From: Auanema rhodensis
Lineage: Eukaryota > Nematoda > Chromadorea > Rhabditida > Rhabditidae
DNA: 64,000 nt
Direction of reading: 5' to 3'
Assembly (NCBI GenBank): GCA_964057225.1
Contig: CAXKVF010000074.1
Coordinates: 806,001 to 870,000 of the forward strand
Shown: piece after piece, positions 51,394 through 63,889 of the stretch
Layout of the letters: each line of letters opens with the position of its first letter
Numbering within the stretch: position 1 is the first letter of the stretch
Position numbers and translations under genes: made by a program
Notes under the pieces: model-generated
The model's input: only the letters and a program-made list of their open reading frames with translations
Told to the model about the DNA's origin: nothing
Databases searched by the model: none

Positions 51394-51921
51394 ATGCTAA
51401 TTAAATGTACACGTGATGTGCACTTGGTATGTAACTCGCTTCACGTGAAAGATAAAGAGATGCGGTTTTCAAAATTAGATTCCCCATGTCCATATTAGTC
51501 TAAAAACAAATTTTTATTGATATTGGTGAATGGTAACCATGACTTTGAAATTTACGTGAACTTTAATTTATGCTAATTAAATGTACACGTGATGTGCACT
51601 TGGTATGTAACTCGCTTCACGTGAAAGATAAAAAGATGCGGTTTTCAAAATTAGATTCCCCATGTCCATATTAGTCTAAAAACAAATTTTTATTGATATT
51701 GCTTCATGGTAACCATGACTTTGAAATTTACGTGAACTTTAATTTATGCTAATTAAATGTACACGTGATGTGCACTTGGTATGTAACTCGCTTCACGTGA
51801 AAGATAAAGAGATGCGGTTCTCAAAATTAGATTCCCCATGTCCATATTAGTCTAAAAACAAATTTTTATTGATATTGGTGAATGGTAACCATGACTTTGA
51901 AATTTACGTGAACTTTAATTT

Positions 51922-54033
51922 ATGCTAATTAAATGTACACGTGATGTGCACTTGGTATGTAACTCGCTTCACGTGAAAGATGAAGAGATGCGGTTTTCAA
52001 AATTAGATTCCCCATGTCCATATTAGTCTAAAAACAAATTTTTATTGATATTGGTGCATGGTAACCATGACTTTGAAATTTACGTGAACTTTAATTTATG
52101 CTAATTAAATGTACACGTGATGTGCACTTGGTATGTAACTCGCTTCACGTGAAAGATAAAGAGATGCGGTTTTCAAAATTAGATTCCCCATGTCCATATT
52201 AGTCTAAAAACAAATTTTTATTGATATTGGTTCATGGTAACCATGACTTTGAAATTTACGTGAACTTTAATTTATGCTAATTAAATGTACACGTGATGTG
52301 CACTTGGTATGTAACTCGCTTCACGTGAAAGATAAAGAGATGCGGTTTTCAAAATTAGATTCCCCATGTCCATATTAGTCTAAAAACAAATTTTTATTGA
52401 TATTGGTTCATGGTAACCATGACTTTGAAATTTACGTGAACTTTAATTTATGCTAATTAAATGTACACGTGATGTGCACTTGGTATGTAACTCGCTTCAC
52501 GTGAAAGATAAAGAGATGCGGTTTTCAAAATTAGATTCCCCATGTCCATATTAGTCTAAAAACAAATTTTTATTGATATTGGTGCATGGTAACCATGACT
52601 TTGAAATTTACGTGAACTTTAATTTATGCTAATTAAATGTACACGTGATGTGCACTTGGTATGTATTTCGCTTCACGTGAAAGATAAAGAGATGCGGTTT
52701 TCAAAATTAGATTCCCCATGTCCATATTAGTCTAAAAACAAATTTTTATTGATATTGGTTCATGGTAACCATGACTTTGAAATTTACGTGAACTTTAATT
52801 TATGCTAATTAAATGTACACGTGATGTGCACTTGGTATGTAACTCGCTTCACGTGAAAGATAAAGAGATGCGGTTTTCAAAATTAGATTCCCCATGTCCA
52901 TATTAGTCTAAAAACAAATTTTTATTGATATTGATTCATGGTAACCATGACTTTGAAATTTACGTGAACTTTAATTTATGCTAATTAAATGTACACGTGA
53001 TGTGCACTTGGTATGTAACTCGCTTCACGTGAAAGATGAAGAGATGCGGTTTTCAAAATTAGATTCCCCATGTCCATATTAGTCTAAAAACAAATTTTTA
53101 TTGATATTGGTGCATGGTAACCATGACTTTGAAATTTACGTGAACTTTAATTTATGCTAATTAAATGTACACGTGATGTGCACTTGGTATGTAACTCGCT
53201 TCACGTGAAAGATAAAGAGATGCGGTTTTCAAAATTAGATTCCCCATGTCCATATTAGTCTAAAAACAAATTTTTATTGATATTGGTTCATGGTAACCAT
53301 GACTTTGAAATTTACGTGAACTTTAATTTATGCTAATTAAATGTACACGTGATGTGCACTTGGTATGTAACTCGCTTCACGTGAAAGATAAAGAGATGCG
53401 GTTTTCAAAATTAGATTCCCCATGTCCATATTAGTCTAAAAACAAATTTTTATTGATATTGGTTCATGGTAACCATGACTTTGAAATTTACGTGAACTTT
53501 AATTTATGCTAATTAAATGTACACGTGATGTGCACTTGGTATGTAACTCGCTTCACGTGAAAGATAAAGAGATGCGGTTTTCAAAATTAGATTCCCCATG
53601 TCCATATTAGTCTAAAAACAAATTTTTATTGATATTGGTGCATGGTAACCATGACTTTGAAATTTACGTGAACTTTAATTTATGCTAATTAAATGTACAC
53701 GTGATGTGCACTTGGTATGTATTTCGCTTCACGTGAAAGATAAAGAGATGCGGTTTTCAAAATTAGATTCCCCATGTCCATATTAGTCTAAAAACAAATT
53801 TTTATTGATATTGGTTCATGGTAACCATGACTTTGAAATTTACGTGAACTTTAATTTATGCTAATTAAATGTACACGTGATGTGCACTTGGTATGTAACT
53901 CGCTTCACGTGAAAGATAAAGAGATGCGGTTTTCAAAATTAGATTCCCCATGTCCATATTAGTCTAAAAACAAATTTTTATTGATATTGATTCATGGTAA
54001 CCATGACTTTGAAATTTACGTGAACTTTAATTT
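51922..54033 (+). repeat. Hexamer HOR (2 x 1056 bp)
   Basis: Order: a61g; T135; T135; plain; gtatttcgc+T135; tgattcat. Units 51922-52977 and 52978-54033 appear identical by eye. The two-base change gtatttcgc (usual gtaactcgc) occurs only in these two hexamers. Confidence 0.87.
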
Positions 54034-54913
54034 ATGCTAATTAAATGTACACGTGATGTGCACTTGGTATGTAACTCGCTTCACGTGAAAGATAAAGAGA
54101 TGCTGTTTTCAAAATTAGATTCCCCATGTCCATATTAGTCTAAAAACAAATTTTTATTGATATTGAGTCATGGTAACCATGACTTTGAAATTTACGTGAA
54201 CTTTAATTTATGCTAATTAAATGTACACGTGATGTGCACTTGGTATGTAACTCGCTTCACGTGAAAGATAAAGAGATGCGGTTTTCAAAATTAGATTCCC
54301 CATGTCCATATTAGTCTTAAAACAAATTTTTATTGATATTGATTCATGGTAACCATGACTTTGAAATTTACGTGAACTTTAATTTATGCTAATTAAATGT
54401 ACACGTGATGTGCACTTGGTATGTAACTCGCTTCACGTGAAAGATAAAGAGATGCGGTTTTCAAAATTAGATTCCCCATGTCCATATTAGTCTAAAAACA
54501 AATTTTTATTGATATTAGTTCATGGTAACCATGACTTTGAAATTTACGTGAACTTTAATTTATGCTAATTAAATGTACACGTGATGTGCACTTGGTATGT
54601 AACTCGCTTCACGTGAAAGATGAAGAGATGCGGTTTTCAAAATTAGATTCCCCATGTCCATATTAGTCTAAAAACAAATTTTTATTGATATTGGTGCATG
54701 GTAACCATGACTTTGAAATTTACGTGAACTTTAATTTATGCTAATTAAATGTACACGTGATGTGCACTTGGTATGTAACTCGCTTCACGTGAAAGATAAA
54801 GAGATGCGGTTTTCAAAATTAGATTCCCCATGTCCATATTAGTCTAAAAACAAATTTTTATTGATATTGGTGCATGGTAACCATGACTTTGAAATTTACG
54901 TGAACTTTAATTT
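54034..54913 (+). repeat. Five-monomer cassette E, copy 1
   Basis: Order: g71t with gagtcat; gtcttaaaac; tattagttcat; a61g; plain. Repeated at 57378-58257, 19 monomers right, where the first copy reads gatgttg and the second has an altered A/T tract. Confidence 0.75.
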
Positions 54914-57377
54914 ATGCTAATTAAATGTACACGTGATGTGCACTTGGTATGTAACTCGCTTCACGTGAAAGATAAAGAGATGCGGTTTCCAAAATTAGAT
55001 TCCCCATGTCCATATTAGTCTAAAAACAAATTTTTATTGATATTGGTGCATGGTAACCATGACTTTGAAATTTACGTGAACTTTAATTTATGCTAATTAA
55101 ATGTACACGTGATGTGCACTTGGTATGTAACTCGCTTCACGTGAAAGATAAAGAGATGCGGTTTTCAAAATTAGATTCCCCATGTCTATATTAGTCTAAA
55201 AACAAATTTTTATTGATATTGGTTCATGGTAACCATGACTTTGAAATTTACGTGAACTTTAATTTATGCTAATTAAATGTACACGTGATGTGCACTTGGT
55301 ATGTAACTCGCTTCACGTGAAAGATAAAGAGATGCGGTTTTCAAAATTAGATTCCCCATGTCCATATTAGTCTAAAAACAAATTTTTATTGATATTGGTG
55401 CATGGTAACCATGACTTTGAAATTTACGTGAACTTTAATTTATGCTAATTAAATGTACACGTGATGTGCACTTGGTATGTAACTCGCTTCACGTGAAAGA
55501 TAAAGAGATGCGGTTTTCAAAATTAGATTCCTCATGTCCATATTAGTCTAAAAACAAATTTTTATTGATATTGGTGCATGGTAACCATGACTTTGAAATT
55601 TACGTGAACTTTAATTTATGCTAATTAAATGTACACGTGATGTGCACTTGGTATGTAACTCGCTTCACGTGAAAGATAAAGAGATGCGGTTTTCAAAATT
55701 AGATTCCCCATGTCCATATTAGTCTAAAAACAAATTTTTATTGATATTGGTTCATGGTAACCATGACTTTGAAATTTACGTGAACTTTAATTTATGCTAA
55801 TTAAATGTACACGTGATGTGCACTTGGTATGTAACTCGCTTCACGTGAAAGATAAAGAGATGCGGTTTTAAAAATTAGATTCCCCATGTCCATATTAGTC
55901 TAAAAACAAATTTTTATTGATATTGGTTCATGGTAACCATGACTTTGAAATTTACGTGAACTTTAATTTATGCTAATTAAATGTACACGTGATGTGCACT
56001 TGGTATGTAACTCGCTTCACGTGAAAGATAAAGAGATGCTGTTTTCAAAATTAGATTCCCCATGTCCATATTAGTCTAAAAACAAATTTTTATTGATATT
56101 GGTTCATGGTAACCATGACTTTGAAATTTACGTGAACTTTAATTTATGCTAATTAAATGTACACGTGATGTGCACTTGGTATGTAACTCGCTTCACGTGA
56201 AAGATAAAGAGATGCGGTTTTCAAAATTAGATTCCCCATGTCCATATTAGTCTAAAAACAAATTTTTATTGATATTGGTTCATGGTAACCATGACTTTGA
56301 AATTTACGTGAACTTTAATTTATGCTAATTAAATGTACACGTGATGTGCACTTGGTATGTAACTCGCTTCACGTGAAAGATAAAGAGATGCGGTTTTCAA
56401 AATTAGATTCCCCATGTCCATATTAGTCTAAAAACAAATTTTTATTGATATTGGTGCATGGTAACCATGACTTTGAAATTTACGTGAACTTTAATTTATG
56501 CTAATTAAATGTACACGTGATGTGCACTTGGTATGTAACTCGCTTCACGTGAAAGATAAAGAGATGCGGTTTTCAAAATTAGATTCCCCATGTCCATATT
56601 AGTCTAAAAACAAATTTTTATTGATATTGGTTCATGGTAACCATGACTTTGAAATTTACGTGAACTTTAATTTATGCTAATTAAATGTACACGTGATGTG
56701 CACTTGGTATGTAACTCGCTTCACGTGAAAGATAAAGAGATGCGGTTTTCAAAATTAGATTCCCCATGTCCATATTAGTCTAAAAACAAATTTTTATTGA
56801 TATTGGTTCATGGTAACCATGACTTTGAAATTTACGTGAACTTTAATTTATGCTAATTAAATGTACACGTGATGTGCACTTGGTATGTAACTCGCTTCAC
56901 GTGAAAGATAAAGAGATGCGGTTTTCAAAATTAGATTCCCCATGTCCATATTAGTCTAAAAACAAATTTTTATTGATATTGGTGCATGGTAACCATGACT
57001 TTGAAATTTACGTGAACTTTAATTTATGCTAATTAAATGTACACGTGATGTGCACTTGGTATGTAACTCGCTTCACGTGAAAGATAAAGAGATGCGGTTT
57101 TCAAAATTAGATTCCCCATGTCCATATTAGTCTAAAAACAAATTTTTATTGATATTGGTTCATGGTAACCATGACTTTGAAATTTACGTGAACTTTAATT
57201 TATGCTAATTAAATGTACACGTGATGTGCACTTGGTATGTAACTCGCTTCACGTGAAAGATAAAGAGATGCGGTTTTAAAAATTAGATTCCCCATGTCCA
57301 TATTAGTCTAAAAACAAATTTTTATTGATATTGGTTCATGGTAACCATGACTTTGAAATTTACGTGAACTTTAATTT

Positions 57378-58257
57378 ATGCTAATTAAATGTACACGTGA
57401 TGTGCACTTGGTATGTAACTCGCTTCACGTGAAAGATAAAGAGATGTTGTTTTCAAAATTAGATTCCCCATGTCCATATTAGTCTAAAAACAAATTTTTA
57501 TTGATATTGGTTCATGGTAACCATGACTTTGAAATTTACGTGAACTTTAATTTATGCTAATTAAATGTACACGTGATGTGCACTTGGTATGTAACTCGCT
57601 TCACGTGAAAGATAAAGAGATGCGGTTTTCAAAATTAGATTCCCCATGTCCATATTAGTCTTAAAACAGATTTTTTTTGATATTGGTTCATGGTAACCAT
57701 GACTTTGAAATTTACGTGAACTTTAATTTATGCTAATTAAATGTACACGTGATGTGCACTTGGTATGTAACTCGCTTCACGTGAAAGATAAAGAGATGCG
57801 GTTTTCAAAATTAGATTCCCCATGTCCATATTAGTCTAAAAACAAATTTTTATTGATATTAGTTCATGGTAACCATGACTTTGAAATTTACGTGAACTTT
57901 AATTTATGCTAATTAAATGTACACGTGATGTGCACTTGGTATGTAACTCGCTTCACGTGAAAGATGAAGAGATGCGGTTTTCAAAATTAGATTCCCCATG
58001 TCCATATTAGTCTAAAAACAAATTTTTATTGATATTGGTGCATGGTAACCATGACTTTGAAATTTACGTGAACTTTAATTTATGCTAATTAAATGTACAC
58101 GTGATGTGCACTTGGTATGTAACTCGCTTCACGTGAAAGATAAAGAGATGCGGTTTTCAAAATTAGATTCCCCATGTCCATATTAGTCTAAAAACAAATT
58201 TTTATTGATATTGGTGCATGGTAACCATGACTTTGAAATTTACGTGAACTTTAATTT
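57378..58257 (+). repeat. Five-monomer cassette E, copy 2
   Basis: Shares the rare gtcttaaaac and tattagttcat markers with 54034-54913. The monomer at 57554 has acagattttttttgat in place of the usual A/T tract, a private multi-base change. The preceding pair ttttaaaaa / g71-altered also resembles 55794-56145. Confidence 0.75.
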
Positions 58258-58433
58258 ATGCTAATTAAATGTACACGTGATGTGCACTTGGTATGTAACT
58301 CGCTTCACGTGAAAGATAAAGAGATGCGGTTTTCAAAATTAGATTCCCCATGTCCATATTAGTCTAAAAACAAATTTTTATTGATATTGGTTCATGGTAA
58401 CCATGACTTTGAAATTTACGTGAACTTTAATTT

Positions 58434-59841
58434 ATGCTAATTAAATGTACACGTGATGTGCACTTGGTATGTAACTCGCTTCACGTGAAAGATAAAGAGA
58501 TGCGGTTTTCAAAATTAGATTCCCCATGTCCATATTAGTCTGAAAACAAATTTTTATTCATATTGGTGCATGGTAACCATGACTTTGAAATTTACGTGAA
58601 CTTTAATTTATGCTAATTAAATGTACACGTGATGTGCACTTGGTATGTAACTCGCTTCACGTGAAAGATAAAGAGATGCGGTTTTCAAAATTAGATTCCC
58701 CATGTCCATATTAGTCTAAAAACAAATTTTTATTGATATTGGTTCATGGTAACCATGACTTTGAAATTTACGTGAACTTTAATTTATGCTAATTAAATGT
58801 ACACGTGATGTGCACTTGGTATGTAACTCGCTTCATGTGAAAGATAAAGAGATGCGGTTTTCAAAATTAGATTCCCCATGTCCATATTAGTCTAAAAACA
58901 AATTTTTATTGATATTGGTTCATGGTAACCATGACTTTGAAATTTACGTGAACTTTAATTTATGCTAATTAAATGTACACGTGATGTGCACTTGGTATGT
59001 AACTCGCTTCACGTGAAAGATAAAGAGATGCGGTTTTTAAAATTAGATTCCCCATGTCCATATTAGTCTAAAAACAAATTTTTATTGATATTGGTGCATG
59101 GTAACCATGACTTTGAAATTTACGTGAACTTTAATTTATGCTAATTAAATGTACACGTGATGTGCACTTGGTATGTAACTCGCTTCACGTGAAAGATAAA
59201 GAGATGCGGTTTTCAAAATTAGATTCCCCATGTCCATATTAGTCTAAAAACAAATTTTTATTGATATTGGTTCATGGTAACCATGACTTTGAAATTTACG
59301 TGAACTTTAATTTATGCTAATTAAATGTACACGTGATGTGCACTTGGTATGTAACTCGCTTCACGTGAAAGATAAAGAGATGCGGTTTTCAAAATTAGAT
59401 TCCCCATGTCCATATTAGTCTAAAAACAAATTTTTATTGATATTGGTGCATGGTAACCATGACTTTGAAATTTACGTGAACTTTAATTTATGCTAATTAA
59501 ATGTACACGTGATGTGCACTTGGTATGTAACTCGCTTCACGTGAAAGATAAAGAGATGCGGTTTTCAAAATTAGATTCCCCATGTCCATATTAGTCTAAA
59601 AACAAATTTTTATTGATATTGGTTCATGGTAACCATGACTTTGAAATTTACGTGAACTTTAATTTATGCTAATTAAATGTACACGTGATGTGCACTTGGT
59701 ATGTAACTCGCTTCACGTGAAAGATAAAGAGATGCGGTTTTCAAAATTAGATTCCCCATGTCCATATTAGTCTAAAAACAAATTTTTATTGATATTGGTT
59801 CATGGTAACCATGACTTTGAAATTTACGTGAACTTTAATTT
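58434..59841 (+). repeat. Eight-monomer cassette F, copy 1
   Basis: Order: gtctgaaa with attcatatt; T135; T135; c77t (ggtttttaaa); T135; plain; T135; T135. Returns 2112 bp (12 monomers) to the right at 60546-61953. The third copy has a private ttcatgtg (CpG transition). Confidence 0.8.
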
Positions 59842-60545
59842 ATGCTAATTAAATGTACACGTGATGTGCACTTGGTATGTAACTCGCTTCACGTGAAAGA
59901 TAAAGAGATGCGGTTTTCAAAATTAGATTCCCCATGTCCATATTAGTCTAAAAACAAATTTTTATTGATATTGCTTCATGGTAACCATGACTTTGAAATT
60001 TACGTGAACTTTAATTTATGCTAATTAAATGTACACGTGATGTGCACTTGGTATGTAACTCGCTTCACGTGAAAGATAAAGAGATGCGGTTTTCAAAATT
60101 AGATTCCCCATGTCCATATTAGTCTAAAAACAAATTTTTATTGATATTGGTGCATGGTAACCATGACTTTGAAATTTACGTGAACTTTAATTTGTGCTAA
60201 TTAAATGTACACGTGATGTGCACTTGGTATGTAACTCGCTTCACGTGAAAGATAAAGAGATGCGGTTTTCAAAATTAGATTCCTCATGTCCATATTAGTC
60301 TAAAAACAAATTTTTATTGATATTGGTTCATGGTAACCATGACTTTGAAATTTACGTGAACTTTAATTTATGCTAATTAAATGTACACGTGATGTGCACT
60401 TGGTATGTAACTCGCTTCACGTAAAAGATAAAGAGATGCGGTTTTCAAAATTAGATTCCCCATGTCCATATTAGTCTAAAAACAAATTTTTATTGATATT
60501 GGTGCATGGTAACCATGACTTTGAATTTTACGTGAACTTTAATTT

Positions 60546-61953
60546 ATGCTAATTAAATGTACACGTGATGTGCACTTGGTATGTAACTCGCTTCACGTGA
60601 AAGATAAAGAGATGCGGTTTTCAAAATTAGATTCCCCATGTCCATATTAGTCTGAAAACAAATTTTTATTCATATTGGTGCATGGTAACCATGACTTTGA
60701 AATTTACGTGAACTTTAATTTATGCTAACTAAATGTACACGTGATGTGCACTTGGTATGTAACTCGCTTCACGTGAAAGATAAAGAGATGCGGTTTTCAA
60801 AATTAGATTCCCCATGTCCATATTAGTCTAAAAACAAATTTTTATTGATATTGGTTCATGGTAACCATGACTTTGAAATTTACGTGAACTTTAATTTATG
60901 CTAATTAAATGTACACGTGATGTGCACTTGGTATGTAACTCGCTTCACGTGAAAGATAAAGAGATGCGGTTTTCAAAATTAGATTCCCCATGTCCATATT
61001 AGTCTAAAAACAAATTTTTATTGATATTGGTTCATGGTAACCATGACTTTGAAATTTACGTGAACTTTAATTTATGCTAATTAAATGTACACGTGATGTG
61101 CACTTGGTATGTAACTCGCTTCACGTGAAAGATAAAGAGATGCGGTTTTTAAAATTAGATTCCCCATGTCCATATTAGTCTAAAAACAAATTTTTATTGA
61201 TATTGGTGCATGGTAACCATGACTTTGAAATTTACGTGAACTTTAATTTATGCTAATTAAATGTAAACGTGATGTGCACTTGGTATGTAACTCGCTTCAC
61301 GTGAAAGATAAAGAGATGCGGTTTTCAAAATTAGATTCCCCATGTCCATATTAGTCTAAAAACAAATTTTTATTGATATTGGTTCATGGTAACCATGACT
61401 TTGAAATTTACGTGAACTTTAATTTATGCTAATTAAATGTACACGTGATGTGCACTTGGTATGTAACTCGCTTCACGTGAAAGATAAAGAGATGCGGTTT
61501 TCAAAATTAGATTCCCCATGTCCATATTAGTCTAAAAACAAATTTTTATTGATATTGGTGCATGGTAACCATGACTTTGAAATTTACGTGAACTTTAATT
61601 TATGCTAATTAAATGTACACGTGATGTGCACTTGGTATGTAACTCGCTTCACGTGAAAGATAAAGAGATGCGGTTTTCAAAATTAGATTCCCCATGTCCA
61701 TATTAGTCTAAAAACAAATTTTTATTGATATTGGTTCATGGTAACCATGACTTTGAAATTTACGTGAACTTTAATTTATGCTAATTAAATGTACACGTGA
61801 TGTGCACTTGGTATGTAACTCGCTTCACGTGAAAGATAAAGAGATGCGGTTTTCAAAATTAGATTCCCCATGTCCATATTAGTCTAAAAACAAATTTTTA
61901 TTGATATTGGTTCATGGTAACCATGACTTTGAAATTTACGTGAACTTTAATTT
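60546..61953 (+). repeat. Eight-monomer cassette F, copy 2
   Basis: Same order as 58434-59841 with private changes gctaactaa (60722) and gtaaacg (61250). It is followed by shrinking repeats of its c77t-led part at 61954, 62658 and 63010. Confidence 0.8.
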
Positions 61954-63185
61954 ATGCTAATTAAATGTACACGTGATGTGCACTTGGTATGTAACTCGCT
62001 TCACGTGAAAGATAAAGAGATGCGGTTTTTAAAATTAGATTCCCCATGTCCATATTAGTCTAAAAACAAATTTTTATTGATATTGGTGCATGGTAACCAT
62101 GACTTTGAAATTTACGTGAACTTTAATTTATGCTAATTAAATGTACACGTGATGTGCACTTGGTATGTAACTCGCTTCACGTGAAAGATAAAGAGATGCG
62201 GTTTTCAAAATTAGATTCCCCATGTCCATATTAGTCTAAAAACAAATTTTTATTGATATTGGTTCATGGTAACCATGACTTTGAAATTTACGTGAACTTT
62301 AATTTATGCTAATTAAATGTACACGTGATGTGCACTTGGTATGTAACTCGCTTCACGTGAAAGATAAAGAGATGCGGTTTTCAAAATTAGATTCCCCATG
62401 TCCATATTAGTCTAAAAACAAATTTTTATTGATATTGGTTCATGGTAACCATGACTTTGAAATTTACGTGAACTTTAATTTATGCTAATTAAATGTACAC
62501 GTGATGTGCACTTGGTATGTAACTCGCTTCACGTGAAAGATAAAGAGATGCGGTTTTCAAAATTAGATTCCCCATGTCCATATTAGTCTAAAAACAAATT
62601 TTTATTGATATTGGTTCATGGTAACCATGACTTTGAAATTTACGTGAACTTTAATTTATGCTAATTAAATGTACACGTGATGTGCACTTGGTATGTAACT
62701 CGCTTCACGTGAAAGATAAAGAGATGCGGTTTTTAAAATTAGATTCCCCATGTCCATATTAGTCTAAAAACAAATTTTTATTGATATTGGTGCATGGTAA
62801 CCATGACTTTGAAATTTACGTGAACTTTAATTTATGCTAATTAAATGTACACGTGATGTGCACTTGGTATGTAACTCGCTTCACGTGAAAGATAAAGAGA
62901 TGCGGTTTTCAAAATTAGATTCCCCATGTCCATATTAGTCTAAAAACAAATTTTTATTGATATTGGTTCATGGTAACCATGACTTTGAAATTTACGTGAA
63001 CTTTAATTTATGCTAATTAAATGTACACGTGATGTGCACTTGGTATGTAACTCGCTTCACGTGAAAGATAAAGAGATGCGGTTTTTAAAATTAGATTCCC
63101 CATGTCCATATTAGTCTAAAAACAAATTTTTATTGATATTGGTGCATGGTAACCATGACTTTGAAATTTACGTGAACTTTAATTT
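61954..63185 (+). repeat. Progressively shortened c77t-led HORs
   Basis: c77t+G135 monomers start at 61074, 61954, 62658 and 63010, spaced 5, 4 and 2 monomers, each followed by T135 copies. This looks like successive slippage or unequal exchange events that trimmed one parental HOR. Confidence 0.75.
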
Positions 63186-63889
63186 ATGCTAATTAAATGT
63201 ACACGTGATGTGCACTTGGTATGTAACTCGCTTCACGTGAAAGATAAAGAGATGCGGTTTTCAAAATTAGATTCCTCATGTCCATATTAGTCTAAAAACA
63301 AATTTTTATTGAAATTGGTTCATGGTAACCATGACTTTGAAATTTACGTGAACTTTAATTTATGCTAATTAAATGTACACGTGATGTGCACTTGGTATGT
63401 AACTCGCTTCACGTGAAAGATAAAGAGATGCGGTTTTCAAAATTAGATTCCCCATGTCCATATTAGTCTAAAAACAAATTTTTATTGATATTGGTTCATG
63501 GTAACCATGACTTTGAAATTTACGTGAACTTTAATTTATGCTAATTAAATGTACACGTGATGTGCACTTGGTATGTAACTCGCTTCACGTGAAAGATAAA
63601 GAGATGCGGTTTTCAAAATTAGATTCCCCATGTCCATATTAGTCTAAAAACAAATTTTTATTGATATTGGTGCATGGTAACCATGACTTTGAAATTTACG
63701 TGAACTTTAATTTATGCTAATTAAATGTACACGTGATGTGCACTTGGTATGTAACTCGCTTCACTTGAAAGATAAAGAGATGCGGTTTTCAAAATTAGAT
63801 TCCCCATGTCCATATTAGTCTAAAAACAAATTTTTATTGATATTGGTGCATGGTAACCATGACTTTGAAATTTACGTGAACTTTAATTT

